NCBI RefSeq assembly: GCF_002197845.1
Contig: NZ_NIDE01000011.1
Coordinates: forward strand, 124,001 to 188,000
Source of the DNA: Fimbriiglobus ruber
Lineage (GTDB): Bacteria; Planctomycetota; Planctomycetia; Gemmatales; Gemmataceae
DNA length: 64,000 bases
Direction of reading: 5' to 3'
Made by a program: the position numbers and the translations under genes. Below are positions 9,576 through 17,531 of the stretch, piece by piece (position 1 is the first letter of the stretch; each line of letters starts with the position of its first letter). The notes beneath the pieces are model-generated. The model worked only from the letters and a program-made list of their open reading frames with translations, had not been told where the DNA came from and did no database searches.

Positions 9576-10338
9576 ATCCCGGCAGGCGCGTCGCAATCAG
9601 GAACTCGTTCAGCTCGTCGAGTGGCGCCGCCTCAGGCAAGCAGCTGTCGGCGTACGCCCGGTCGAGTTCGTTCTCCCAGCGGTCGAGTTCCGTCCGATGC
9701 CAGGCGACGTCCGTGCCGGTGAGCGGGCCGAACTCGGCGGACTTTTTGCGCTCGATCAGGTCCGGGACGAACGGCAACTTGTACACCTCGGCCAGCGTCG
9801 GCAGGTACGACTCCACCTCGCCCGTGCGGAGCAGGTGGACGCCGGTCAGGACGACGCGGTAGGCGTAGAGGAGCGTCTTCGCCTTCAGGACCGGGTCCTT
9901 GTCCATCAACTTGCGCTGTGTGGCCAGGAAGCCGCGGTAGTGGTGGTAGCTCTGTCGGGTCGCGCACTGCCGGGCGAGCGGCCGCAGGCGGGCCAGGAAG
10001 TCGCCGCCCGCCACGACGATCGGCGACAGGATCTGCTCCAGCACGTACCCGTTGGACTTCGCGAGCAGGCGGAGGTATTTCCCGAGTTCGTGGCTGACCG
10101 CCTCGACCTCGCGGCCGGCCAGCACGTCCTTCGGCTCGACCGTCTGCGGCGGCTCGCGGAGCCCGACCACGTCTCGCAGGGGCGCGAGGAAGCAGCCGCG
10201 CAGGTCGACGTCCGAATCGACCGACGGGAAGCCGTACAGGTGCGACCCACTGACGGTCCAGAAGAGGGCGGTGGGAACCCGCTCGGCGCCCCAAAGTGCC
10301 AGCGCGTTCAGGTCCAGGTCGTGGTCGGTGGTAGTCAT
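9574..10338 (-). CDS. Predicted nucleotidyltransferase (COG3541/RlaP-like)
   Basis: 254 residues. The N-terminus holds a Pol-beta-type nucleotidyltransferase signature, SGSHLYGFPSVDSDVDLRG (near residues 29-47): Gly-Ser followed by Asp residues that would bind catalytic metal. The remainder (YLRLLAKSNGYVLEQILSPIV, KAKTLLYAYRVVLTGVHLL) matches the helical region of large predicted nucleotidyltransferases of the COG3541 type. The biological substrate is unknown. The ATG (10338) overlaps the stop of the upstream paralogous gene by 4 bp (ATGA), so the two were translationally coupled. The IS insertion in the upstream gene is probably polar on this one. Confidence 0.8.
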   Translation of the reverse strand: MTTTDHDLDLNALALWGAERVPTALFWTVSGSHLYGFPSVDSDVDLRGCFLAPLRDVVGLREPPQTVEPKDVLAGREVEAVSHELGKYLRLLAKSNGYVLEQILSPIVVAGGDFLARLRPLARQCATRQSYHHYRGFLATQRKLMDKDPVLKAKTLLYAYRVVLTGVHLLRTGEVESYLPTLAEVYKLPFVPDLIERKKSAEFGPLTGTDVAWHRTELDRWENELDRAYADSCLPEAAPLDELNEFLIATRLPG

Positions 10339-10982
10339 TCGGCCGCCCTTCGCCGCCGCGCGGCGATCAAAAATCGGTTGACCCGATCGGTGTCCGGCTT
10401 CTCGGGCAACTTCGTAGCCGCGAACGCGGCCTCGAAGGTCCGGATCAATTCGAGCGCGCGGTCGCGCAACTCGGCGAACGTCCGCTCGCCGCGGCGGATC
10501 GCCAGGAGTTCGTCCCGGTGTTCGCCCACGTCCACGCGGATGTCGCCGTGTGTCACCGCGTGGATGCCGCTGTGCAGCAAGCGAACGAGGTGCATGGCGT
10601 GCTTCGGCCGGAACGCGCTGCCGCGGTCGACGGCCTTCTGCATGAGCCGGAACTGCGACAGCACATACCCCGAGTACGTCTGGTACAGGTGCCGGGAGAG
10701 GAATGCATCCCGCATCTCCCGCAGCTCGCGGCCCGTCTCGTCCGCGTGCAGGACGACGGGAGTCCAGAGCGTTTCCAGAATATTCGGGTTCGCGTGGAGG
10801 GCGAGGCGGAGGAACTTTTCCAGCTCCCAGTCGACCTCTTCCACGCCACCGCCGCGGGACTCGACCTGTTCCGGCGGCTTGACCAGCCCCCACTGCCACG
10901 CGGCCGGCGACAGGTAGACGCCGCGGCGGTCCTCGTCGGACGAATCCGTGGCCAGCCCGAACGCCCGCGAGCCGACAAGAAC
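10335..10982 (-). pseudogene. Nucleotidyltransferase, C-terminal half (split by ISKra4 element)
   Basis: Continuation of the gene that starts at 12792. Reading from the IS junction it encodes VLVGSRAFGLATDSSDEDRR, i.e. the GS and metal-binding Asp/Glu motif of Pol-beta-type nucleotidyltransferases, then the helical C-terminal region (FLRLALHANPNILETLW, YVLSQFRLMQKAVDRG, HAMHLVRLLHSGIHA). The insertion falls immediately before the active-site GS. Deleting the IS and the extra copies of the 8-bp target repeat joins 12509 to 10974 in frame, giving 924 bp including stop (307 residues). The present fragment lacks its own N-terminus and is presumably inactive. Confidence 0.85.
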
Positions 10983-11012
10983 CGGGTGTGTTCAAAGTTT
11001 GTCGGTAGGTTT

Positions 11013-12161
11013 TTACGCGGCCAACGTTTTGGGGGTTGCCGCCGGTCGTGTCCTCGGGTGGGTGGCCCAGAACCCGTCCCAGAACGCGGGGCCACTTTGG
11101 TAGATGGCCCGCAACGCGGCGACGGCCGCGGCCCCGTTCACCGTCCACCGCATCCCGGCTCCCTTCAACCGGGCTCCGACGACTTTACACCCGGCTTCCG
11201 TCGGTCCACTCCCGAGGTCGTACCCGGCCGCACGGTACGCCGGGTAATCGGTCCGGTGAAGGGTTCCGTCGAAGTACCCGAGGAGTAATCGCCGGGCCTC
11301 GTCGGCCGCGTCCCCCGACGGCAACGGCTGGTCCCGAATCCACGCCACGAACCCGGCCCCACCGCGGTCGTACAACGTGCCCTTGGCCCGGTCCACCCAC
11401 GACTCCCGCGTGGCCTCGTCGGCCCACACCGCCCGGGCATACGTGTGGAGGTGTTCGACCGCGTGATACCAGTCCAGGATGCACAACAACCCGTCGTCGA
11501 AATGCCGCCGTAATCCGGCTTCCAACCCGTTCCCGGCGTCCGACACCGCGATCACCCGGTCGACGCGGCCGAACCCGCGGGCAATGGCCCGCTGACGCAA
11601 CCCCGCACACACCTGGTCGAGGTTCCAATCCGTCACGTACTCGGTCCCCGTCTTGTCCGGCGTGTACACCAGCCCGATGTACAGCATCCGGCTGTCCGCC
11701 TGCGTTCCGTCCGGGTGTTGGATCGGGACGCGGAACGCATCCAACCCGAGATACCCGATCGTCGTCGTCTGGTCCGGGGCGGTGAAATCCCAGGCCGGTT
11801 GGGGCGGGGACGGGACCACCACGCTCCCCGCCCGGGTCCGGGCGATCCACTCCTGGCCGGCCCGCTCGGTCGCCCGCCAGACGGTCCCGGCCGACACCCG
11901 CCGACCGGCGAATCGGCGGAGCAAGTCGTCGGCCCCGTCGGCGAACGAGGCCAGCACTCCGGCCAAGGTGACCAACGGCCGGAACCCCGGGCTGAGGGCG
12001 TCGGCTTGCAGCCCCAGGGTGGCGTCGGCCGGACACGTCCCGGTCTGACACGCCCGGCAGTGGTAGTACGCTCGGGACACGTCGACATCCCCGGTCAAGG
12101 TCACGATCCGGCGGGACCGCCAGGCGTGGAACCGGGCGTCCGCCCGGCACTCCGGGCACAC
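11013..12161 (-). CDS. ISKra4-type transposase, catalytic frame
   Basis: About 382 residues, the DDE-containing part of the transposase. It begins with a zinc-ribbon (CPECRADARFHAW, then YHCRACQTGTCP) and continues to the catalytic region: DRVIAVSDAGNGLE, LLCILDWYHAVEHLHTYA and SGPTEAGCKVVGARLKGAGM. The D-W-Y-H-A-x-E-H-L phrase is highly typical of ISKra4 transposases. Coding signal extends upstream in this frame to about 12183, where the preceding frame feeds in across an A6G5 tract, so the listed GTG start is formal only. Confidence 0.85.
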   Translation of the reverse strand: MCPECRADARFHAWRSRRIVTLTGDVDVSRAYYHCRACQTGTCPADATLGLQADALSPGFRPLVTLAGVLASFADGADDLLRRFAGRRVSAGTVWRATERAGQEWIARTRAGSVVVPSPPQPAWDFTAPDQTTTIGYLGLDAFRVPIQHPDGTQADSRMLYIGLVYTPDKTGTEYVTDWNLDQVCAGLRQRAIARGFGRVDRVIAVSDAGNGLEAGLRRHFDDGLLCILDWYHAVEHLHTYARAVWADEATRESWVDRAKGTLYDRGGAGFVAWIRDQPLPSGDAADEARRLLLGYFDGTLHRTDYPAYRAAGYDLGSGPTEAGCKVVGARLKGAGMRWTVNGAAAVAALRAIYQSGPAFWDGFWATHPRTRPAATPKTLAA

Positions 12162-12403
12162 GATGCTCGACCCCTGGTACCCCCTTTTTTCCGGGCCTCG
12201 AGCCCGGTCTGGTGGGCCGTCGTGGCCAGGTCATGGGCGGCGTCCCGGAGCCGATACTCGATGTCCCCGAACAGTTCGGTGTCCGGGCGATCGACCAACT
12301 GCTCGGCCATCCGCCGGAGAGCGTCCTCGGCCGCCGGGCGGAGTTGGGTCAGAAGAGCCTCGATACGGGCGTGGCGGTCGGGAGTCGGAGACATGGTGCC
12401 CAT
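12101..12403 (-). CDS. ISKra4-type transposase, N-terminal frame
   Basis: The first part of the transposase (MSPTPDRHARIEALL..., ATG 12394 or 12403), helical and ending usefully at GLEARKKG. At the tract CGGAAAAAAGGGGG (minus strand, 12193-12180) a -1 shift would continue as RGYQGSSIVCPECRADA into the catalytic frame. That continuation is what intact ISKra4 transposases look like. Without the shift the frame runs into unrelated residues. Either recoding/slippage on the A6 run or an inactivating indel explains it. Confidence 0.7.
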   Translation of the reverse strand: MGTMSPTPDRHARIEALLTQLRPAAEDALRRMAEQLVDRPDTELFGDIEYRLRDAAHDLATTAHQTGLEARKKGGTRGRASCARSAGRTPGSTPGGPAGS

Positions 12404-12508
12404 CCTGGTCGGAATGTCCGGCCCGGTCACGAGTTCGGGCCGCTTCCCCGAACGTACCCGACACCCATCCATTTTGCACCCACTAACTTGGAACACCCCC
12501 ACAAGAAC

Positions 12509-12792
12509 ACAAGAACCCGGTAGACCACGAACGGCTCGACGTCCGGCCCCGGCGTGATCGTTTGTTCGACGGCGCGGTCGGTCCGGCGGACGAGCAGTTC
12601 CGGGAACTTGACGCGGAGTTCGATCCCGTCCACGAACCGGATGAGGTACGGCCGGGCGTTGTCGTCTGGTGCCGCGACGACTTCGCCGACGCTGCCGGCC
12701 AGTTTCGATTCGTCGGTGCCGGGGACGCGGAGGGGCCGCTGGAGAACGACTTGCGTGCCGACGGGGATCAAGAACGATGGGTCGATGCTCAC
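12509..12792 (-). pseudogene. Nucleotidyltransferase, N-terminal half (split by ISKra4 element)
   Basis: The 5' part of the gene completed at 10335-10982. GTG start at 12792 with an excellent ribosome-binding site (GGAGGGTAGCC directly upstream). It encodes SIDPSFLIPVGTQVVLQRPL, then EVVAAPDDNARPYLIRFVDG and VKFPELLVRR. This looks like a small SH3-like/ligand-binding extension in front of the nucleotidyltransferase domain. The last host codons before the element read PFVVYRVLV; the IS then replaces the active-site motif. Current translation would run into IS sequence. Confidence 0.75.
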
Positions 12793-12862
12793 GGCTACCC
12801 TCCGAAACGGGGTTACCGTGTAGACGATGGTGGTGAGGGGAGAGTTCGCGCCGGGTGTGATC

Positions 12863-12898
12863 GAGTGTGGGGGCACGTTGGAACGTGCCCCCACACTC
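12863..12898 (-). terminator. Perfect hairpin after the DUF417 gene
   Basis: A near-perfect palindrome with arms GAGTGTGGGGGCACGTT and AACGTGCCCCCACACTC and a 2-nt loop, 13 bp beyond the stop of the minus-strand DUF417 gene. There is no T-run, so if it terminates, it does so by a U-tract-free mechanism. Confidence 0.55.
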
Positions 12899-12910
12899 AG
12901 AACTGCCTCT

Positions 12911-13519
12911 CTACACGGCAACCGCCACGTCTCGCACCGTTGCGACCTGTGTGCGAGTTCGCAGGTACGCCTTGGCCGAATCTGCCATCGTAACGAGTGC
13001 GGCCCCCATCATAATCGCGTCCTTGATCACCAGCCGCCCGGCCCCGCTCAGGTACGGAAAACCGTGGGCAGTGTCTCCTAGTGACGGCACCCAGCACTCC
13101 GGGGTGGTGATCAGAAACGACAGCGTCACGAACGACATGACGAAGACCAGGAAGCTGCCGACGGCTGCTACCTGTGGCAGCCAGGGGTGGGTACAGAGGA
13201 GGAGCCCGTAGAGGACGATCACGCTGCCCAGGCCGTAAGCGAACAGGTAGGTGCGGTTCGCCTCGTGCCAGGCGCGGTTCTCGGCCACGAGCGCCCCTTC
13301 CGGGTTCTTGTGCGCCTTGTAGTGGCCCGGGTCGGCGTACCAGAAGCTCATGAACGGGCTGTTGGCCACGAACGGCACGATCCCGTCCGCCTCGTACGGG
13401 AACGCCTTCAAGCCGCCGATCCAGAGCAGGACGACGATCAGCCCGAGCCGCGTCACCGCGACGCCCACGCGATCCGCCCGCGCCGCCAACTCGAACAGTT
13501 TTTGCACCGTGCCGGTCAT
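12911..13519 (-). CDS. DUF417 (YkgB/RclC-like) inner-membrane protein
   Basis: 202 residues with four predicted membrane helices (VAVTRLGLIVVLLWIGGLKA, LFAYGLGSVIVLYGLLLC, VAAVGSFLVFVMSFVTLSFL and a C-terminal segment). Motifs typical of the DUF417 family are GGLKAFPYEADGIVPFVANS, FLITTPECWVP and GRLVIKDAIMMGAAL. The E. coli member RclC belongs to the reactive-chlorine resistance regulon controlled by the AraC-type RclR; here an AraC-type gene lies 41 bp upstream on the same strand, which fits a similar sensor/effector arrangement. Length is normal for the family. The exact activity of these proteins is unknown. Confidence 0.85.
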   Translation of the reverse strand: MTGTVQKLFELAARADRVGVAVTRLGLIVVLLWIGGLKAFPYEADGIVPFVANSPFMSFWYADPGHYKAHKNPEGALVAENRAWHEANRTYLFAYGLGSVIVLYGLLLCTHPWLPQVAAVGSFLVFVMSFVTLSFLITTPECWVPSLGDTAHGFPYLSGAGRLVIKDAIMMGAALVTMADSAKAYLRTRTQVATVRDVAVAV

Positions 13520-13560
13520 GGCCTAGCCTCCACGTGTGGACGGCCCGCTCGCCCGTTGAT

Positions 13561-14520
13561 TCAGGATTCCTTCGCGGGACTTCGTATATTCTGGGCGTCG
13601 GAGGGGGGCAGCGGAATGGACGGAAGGGGCAAAGGCATGGACAGATTTTTCCCGCCGCGGATGGCCGTCTCGTACTCGCGGAAAAAGGCCGGCGAGTGCC
13701 CCGTCGCCCGCTTGAACAGGCGGCTGAAGTAGAGTTCGTCCGTGTACCCGAGTTCGTGGGCGACCTGCTTGACCGGCTTGAGCGTGTGCAGCAAGTCCCA
13801 CTTGGCGTGCTTGAGAATCCGGTCGCGGATCAGTTCGGTGAGCGTCTTGCCGAGGTGGGCCTTGACCGCCTTGCCCAGCCCCTTCGGGTCGGCCTGAAGC
13901 GCCTCGGCGTACTCCGCCGGGGCGTGCCACTTCCGGTAATGGGTCTCGATCAGATCTCGCAAGGCGGTCAGGTCGGGCGGGAACCGGCCGGCCGGGGCTT
14001 CGCGGGCGGCCCCTTGCTGGTCCCGCTTCAGGCGGGTGGCCCGGATCAGGAACACCTTGAGGTACGAGAGCAGGGCTTCCGCGTGGGCGAGACCGCCTTC
14101 GGTGAGTTCCCGGCGGATGTGCCCGATCAGATCGCCGACTTCCCGGTCGTGTCGCCCGTCGAGGCCGACGACCGGTGCCCCGTAGAGGTCGTTGAACAGG
14201 ACGCCGTTGCAGCCGACTTCCTCGTGGTACGTTTCGATGCAGAGGAAGTTGGCGTGGAACTGGACGCCGACACCCTCGACCGGCCCCGTCGGCGCGAAGC
14301 GAACGTACTGGTACGGGACGAAAAAAAGCAGCGCGGGCGCGGTGAACGGATAGGAACCGGAGTCGGCCCAGAACGTCCCGCTGCCGGAGCGGACCCAGTA
14401 GATGGTGAAGTAATTCGTGCGGGTGGGAGCTTCGGCGTCGAGGGCGAGCGTCCAGTCGGTGACCTTGAGAGAGAGGTCGCCGTTCCGCGGGTCGTAGAGT
14501 GTTTCCGGTGCCCGGGCCAC
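13561..14520 (-). CDS. AraC-family transcriptional regulator
   Basis: 319 residues. GTG start at 14520 with GGAGGC 9 nt upstream. N-terminal cupin-like sensing domain (TNYFTIYWVRSGSGTFWADS, PALLFFVPYQYVRF) and a C-terminal double HTH (about 205-300) ending in the family signature VAHELGYTDELYFSRLFKR followed by GHSPAFFREYE. It lies directly upstream of the DUF417 gene and downstream of the feo cluster, all on the minus strand. Control of the DUF417 gene is the simplest inference; the ligand is unknown. Confidence 0.9.
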   Translation of the reverse strand: MARAPETLYDPRNGDLSLKVTDWTLALDAEAPTRTNYFTIYWVRSGSGTFWADSGSYPFTAPALLFFVPYQYVRFAPTGPVEGVGVQFHANFLCIETYHEEVGCNGVLFNDLYGAPVVGLDGRHDREVGDLIGHIRRELTEGGLAHAEALLSYLKVFLIRATRLKRDQQGAAREAPAGRFPPDLTALRDLIETHYRKWHAPAEYAEALQADPKGLGKAVKAHLGKTLTELIRDRILKHAKWDLLHTLKPVKQVAHELGYTDELYFSRLFKRATGHSPAFFREYETAIRGGKNLSMPLPLPSIPLPPSDAQNIRSPAKES

Positions 14521-14559
14521 GCGAAAGCCTCCGACTCGCTCGTAAAGTGTTGCAGTCTA

Positions 14560-14751
14560 TTACACCTGCGGCAGAGCGATCCGCTTGCGGTCTTCGGGGC
14601 TCGCCGCCACCGGGGTCGTTTTACACGCCCCGCACCCGGACGCACACCCGGTCTTCTCCGACGGCCCGAACCACGTCCGCCACGTCGCCCGCGTGACATA
14701 GGCCAGCGCGAGGACGACGACCGCCGCGACGATGATGAGCTGCGTATCCAT
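14560..14751 (-). CDS. FeoB-associated Cys-rich membrane protein
   Basis: 63 residues: one N-terminal transmembrane helix (LIIVAAVVVLALAYVT) followed by a short cytoplasmic tail with a cysteine cluster (CASGCGACK). This is the form of the small Cys-rich proteins found next to feoB in many bacteria (Pfam family of FeoB-associated proteins). It begins 16 bp after the feoB stop and belongs to the same operon. Presumed to support Fe(II) passage or FeoB stability. Confidence 0.85.
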   Translation of the reverse strand: MDTQLIIVAAVVVLALAYVTRATWRTWFGPSEKTGCASGCGACKTTPVAASPEDRKRIALPQV

Positions 14752-14767
14752 TTAAACACCCCGTGGC

Positions 14768-16993
14768 TCACACGTGGTCGGTGATGAAGCGGGCGATCTG
14801 GTACGTGGCGAAGGCGGCGACGTAAGCCAGCACGGTCATGTAGACGAACGTGAACGCCGGCCACCGCCAGCTCCGCGTCTCCCGCTGGATGACGGCGAGC
14901 GTCGAGGCGCACTGGCAGCAGAGTGCGAAGAAGACCAGCACCGAGAGGGCGATCGCGATGGTATACTTGCCCTGGGCGGGGTCGCGGTTCCATTCGGCGT
15001 GAATCGCCCCTTGCAACGTTTTCTCCGCCTCATCGTCCTTGACTTCGCCGGCTTCGTAAATGATCCCGAGTGTGCCGACGATCACCTCGCGGGCCGGGAA
15101 GCTCGCGAGGACCGCCATGCCGATCCGCCAGTCCCACCCGAGCGGCGCGAACACCGGCTCCATCGCCCGCCCGGCCTGGCCGAGGTAGCTGCCGCGCTTC
15201 CACTCCGCGTTCAGGCGGTTCGCCTCCCGCACGGCGTCGGTCGAAATTTGCTCCAGGTCGTCCGGGACCGGGCGGCCGGCGTCGGTCACCTCCTTGATCC
15301 GCTCCTTGGCTTCGTCGGCCTTTTCCTTTTGCTCGGCAATCAGGGTCTCGTACCGCTGGCCGTGGGCGTCCTTGTACGGGAAATAAAGGAACGCCCAGAC
15401 GATGATCATCGACGCCAGAATCAGCGTACCGGCCCGCTTGAGGAACGCCCAGGCGGAGTCGTGGACCCGTCGGGCCACGGTGTACAGCGACGGCCGCTTG
15501 TACGCCGGCAGTTCCATCACAAACAGCGGCGGCGCCCCGCGGAGGAGTGTCCGCTTGAGCAGGAGCGCCACCAGCGGGGCGACTGTGAACCCGATCATGT
15601 ACAGCCCGAACATCGCCAGGCCGGGCACCCATCGAGAAAACCCGCTGCTCAAAAACGCCCCGATCAGCAGGCTGTACACCGGCAGCCGGGCCGAGCAACT
15701 CATCAGCGGGGCGACCAGGATCGTCGCCAGCCGATCCCGGCGGTGTTCGATCACCCGCGTCGCCATGATCCCCGGCACCGCGCACGCGACGGACGACAGC
15801 AGCGGGATGAACGACTTGCCGCTCAGCCCGCACTTGCTCATCAGGCGGTCCATCAAAAAGGCCGCCCGGGCCATGTACCCGCAGTCTTCGAGGATCGCGA
15901 TGAACGCGAACAGGAGCATGATCTGCGGTAGGAACGCGATCACGCTGCCGACCCCGCGCAGCACCCCGTCGGTCAGCAGTGACCGGGCCGGGCCGGGTGT
16001 TACGTGAGATTCGATCGCACCGACGACGTAGTCGATTCCCCCGTCGATCAGATCCTTCGCCGGGGTCGCGATCTGGAAAATCGCCTGGAACATGAGGAAC
16101 ATCACGACCAGAAAGACCAGCGTGCCCCACACCTTGTTGGTGAGTACGCGGTCGATCCGGTCGGACCACGTCACGGCCCGCTGCGTCGGCTTGGTCACGG
16201 CCCGCGCGGTCGCGGCGCGGACCCAACCGTACCGCGCCCGGGCTTCGACGCCGGGAACCGCGCATCCGGCCGCGGCCAGTCGTCCGCGGGTAGCAGTGAG
16301 GGTCGCCGTCAGCGACGGCCCGTGGGTGCCGACGAGCCACTGCTCCGTGTACCCGCCGACATCCAGAATCGCTCGCCGGGTCAGGAATTCGGGCGTCGCG
16401 GCGCCGAGTTTCTCGCCCAACGCGGCCGCCTCATCCGAGAAGGCGTCCGGCAGCTTCGGCCCACCCGCCGGTGCGGCGGCGCCCGCTGCGACCCGGAGGG
16501 CGTCTCGCAACTCGTCCAGTCCGGCCCCGGTGTTCGCCTGGATCACCACCACCCGGAGGCCGGTTTCCTTCGCCAGCGCCTGGGCGTCGATCACGATGCC
16601 CTGAGCCTTGGCCACATCGATCATGTTCACGGCGAGGACGACCGGCCGGCCGAGTTCCATGACCTGGGTGGTCAGGTAGAGGTGGCGGTCGAGGTTCGAG
16701 GCGTCCACGACCGAGAGGATGACATCCGGCCGCGGCTCCTCCGGTCGGCGGCCGAGGAGCAGGTCGACCGCGACCATTTCGTCCGGACTACGCGGCGCGA
16801 GGCTGTACGTCCCGGGCAGGTCGATGAGTTCAAACTCGGTGTCCCGGTCGGTGAACCGGCCCTTCTTCATCTCGACGGTGACGCCCGGGTAGTTGCCGAC
16901 GTGCTGGCGCAGCCCGGAAAGAGCATTAAATAAGGTCGATTTCCCGGCGTTCGGGTTGCCGACCAGTGCGATCTTGACGGTAACCGGTGGCAT
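14768..16993 (-). CDS. feoB: Ferrous iron transport protein B
   Basis: 741 residues, normal for FeoB. N-terminal G domain with GNPNAGKST (12-20), DLPGTYSL (switch II region, near 58) and NMID (near 118). Residues about 280-740 form the membrane core: two Gate-type regions (ILEDCGYMARAAFLMDR and a C-terminal equivalent), the SSVACAVPGIMATR segment and CCQCASTLAVIQRETRSWRW. A charged insert (EQKEKADEAKERIKEVTD) lies between core helices. It imports Fe(II) across the cytoplasmic membrane in a GTP-dependent manner. It is preceded by two feoA-type genes and followed by the Cys-rich partner. Confidence 0.97.
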   Translation of the reverse strand: MPPVTVKIALVGNPNAGKSTLFNALSGLRQHVGNYPGVTVEMKKGRFTDRDTEFELIDLPGTYSLAPRSPDEMVAVDLLLGRRPEEPRPDVILSVVDASNLDRHLYLTTQVMELGRPVVLAVNMIDVAKAQGIVIDAQALAKETGLRVVVIQANTGAGLDELRDALRVAAGAAAPAGGPKLPDAFSDEAAALGEKLGAATPEFLTRRAILDVGGYTEQWLVGTHGPSLTATLTATRGRLAAAGCAVPGVEARARYGWVRAATARAVTKPTQRAVTWSDRIDRVLTNKVWGTLVFLVVMFLMFQAIFQIATPAKDLIDGGIDYVVGAIESHVTPGPARSLLTDGVLRGVGSVIAFLPQIMLLFAFIAILEDCGYMARAAFLMDRLMSKCGLSGKSFIPLLSSVACAVPGIMATRVIEHRRDRLATILVAPLMSCSARLPVYSLLIGAFLSSGFSRWVPGLAMFGLYMIGFTVAPLVALLLKRTLLRGAPPLFVMELPAYKRPSLYTVARRVHDSAWAFLKRAGTLILASMIIVWAFLYFPYKDAHGQRYETLIAEQKEKADEAKERIKEVTDAGRPVPDDLEQISTDAVREANRLNAEWKRGSYLGQAGRAMEPVFAPLGWDWRIGMAVLASFPAREVIVGTLGIIYEAGEVKDDEAEKTLQGAIHAEWNRDPAQGKYTIAIALSVLVFFALCCQCASTLAVIQRETRSWRWPAFTFVYMTVLAYVAAFATYQIARFITDHV

Positions 16994-17024
16994 AGGCGTT
17001 CGTGCCGGTAGAGGGGAAGCGAAG

Positions 17025-17255
17025 TCAGGCGAGGTGCGTCACGGTCACGGCGGCCGCCTCGGCCCGGCGGAGACTCAGTCGCGTGTTGCCGACGCGGATC
17101 TCGATCGGGTCGCCCAGTAGGGACACCCCGAGCACTTCCGCGACCTCGCCTTCGAGCAAGCCGATTTCGTACAGCCGTTGGACGAGGGCCGGGTCGCCCG
17201 CCAGGGTCTCGATCCGCCCGTGTTGGCCCGGCTGAAGTTGGTCCAGGGTCGCCAT
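17025..17255 (-). CDS. feoA: FeoA-family protein
   Basis: 76 residues, SH3-like FeoA domain: MATLDQLQPGQHGRIETL, then YEIGLLEGEVAEVLG, DPIEIRVGNTRLSLRRAEA. The L-x-E-x-G-L-x-x-G pattern and the R-V-x-x-x-x-L-x-L-R-x-x-E-A end are typical. It lies 31 bp upstream of feoB and 1 bp after the other feoA-like gene. Expected to bind and regulate FeoB in the cytoplasm. Confidence 0.9.
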   Translation of the reverse strand: MATLDQLQPGQHGRIETLAGDPALVQRLYEIGLLEGEVAEVLGVSLLGDPIEIRVGNTRLSLRRAEAAAVTVTHLA

Positions 17256-17256
17256 T

Positions 17257-17484
17257 TCAGGCGACAACCGGCGAGACGAGGATCTGCGAGCAGTCGCTCC
17301 CGCGGAGACACAGCTTGCAGTTGGCGACTTGCAGGAGACAGGGCGAGCCCGCTTGCAGGACTTGTAGGCGACAGCCTTCACGGATGCCGAGTTCCGCGAG
17401 GCGAACGACCCAACCCGGGTCGCCGGTGACTTCCGCGACGTCGGCGTGTTCGCCGGCTTTCAGCATGTCGAGCGGCAGCAACAT
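17257..17484 (-). CDS. Second FeoA-family protein, first gene of the feo operon
   Basis: 75 residues from ATG 17484 (an in-frame TTG lies two codons earlier). FeoA-type SH3 domain: LPLDMLKAGEHADVAEVTGD, RLAELGIREGCRLQVLQAGS, CLRGSDCSQILV. It is more cysteine-rich than its neighbour (C near 51, 59, 61 and 67), an arrangement seen in FeoA paralogues that may sense metal or redox state. Its stop is 1 bp before the next feoA gene. Confidence 0.85.
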   Translation of the reverse strand: MLLPLDMLKAGEHADVAEVTGDPGWVVRLAELGIREGCRLQVLQAGSPCLLQVANCKLCLRGSDCSQILVSPVVA

Positions 17485-17516
17485 GAGCAAACCTGCAAAT
17501 CGGCGGGTCGGCCTGA

Positions 17517-17531
17517 TGAGACGTCGTCTCA
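17517..17531. promoter_or_regulatory. 15-bp palindrome in feo promoter region
   Basis: TGAGACG-T-CGTCTCA, a perfect 7-1-7 palindrome, 33 bp upstream of the first feoA start. On the minus strand it is preceded by AT-rich GGTATTGTTTAC. Position and symmetry fit a repressor operator for iron control, but the sequence does not match the consensus Fur or DtxR box I know. Confidence 0.4.

Larger units (their letters stand above)
10983..12500 (-). mobile_element. ISKra4-family insertion sequence, 1518 bp
   Basis: Ends are imperfect inverted repeats: the left end reads GGGTGTGTTCAAAGTTTGTC and the right end, on the opposite strand, GGGGGTGTTCCAAGTTAGTG. The element is flanked by the 8-bp direct repeat ACAAGAAC at 10975-10982 and 12501-12508, with a further tandem copy at 12509-12516. 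It carries two overlapping minus-strand frames that together make an ISKra4-type transposase. It interrupts a nucleotidyltransferase gene. Confidence 0.85.

Noticed and set aside
9574-11148. 524-codon minus ORF joining both nucleotidyltransferase regions
   Set aside because: The N-terminal part crosses the ISKra4 end and is out of the host frame; the real genes are 9574-10338 and the split gene ending at 10335.
15030-16340. 436-codon minus ORF within feoB
   Set aside because: Shifted frame of feoB with Arg/Gly/Pro-rich nonsense.
17517-17531. Classical Fur box
   Set aside because: The palindrome differs from the AT-rich Fur 19-mer; kept only as an unassigned operator candidate.
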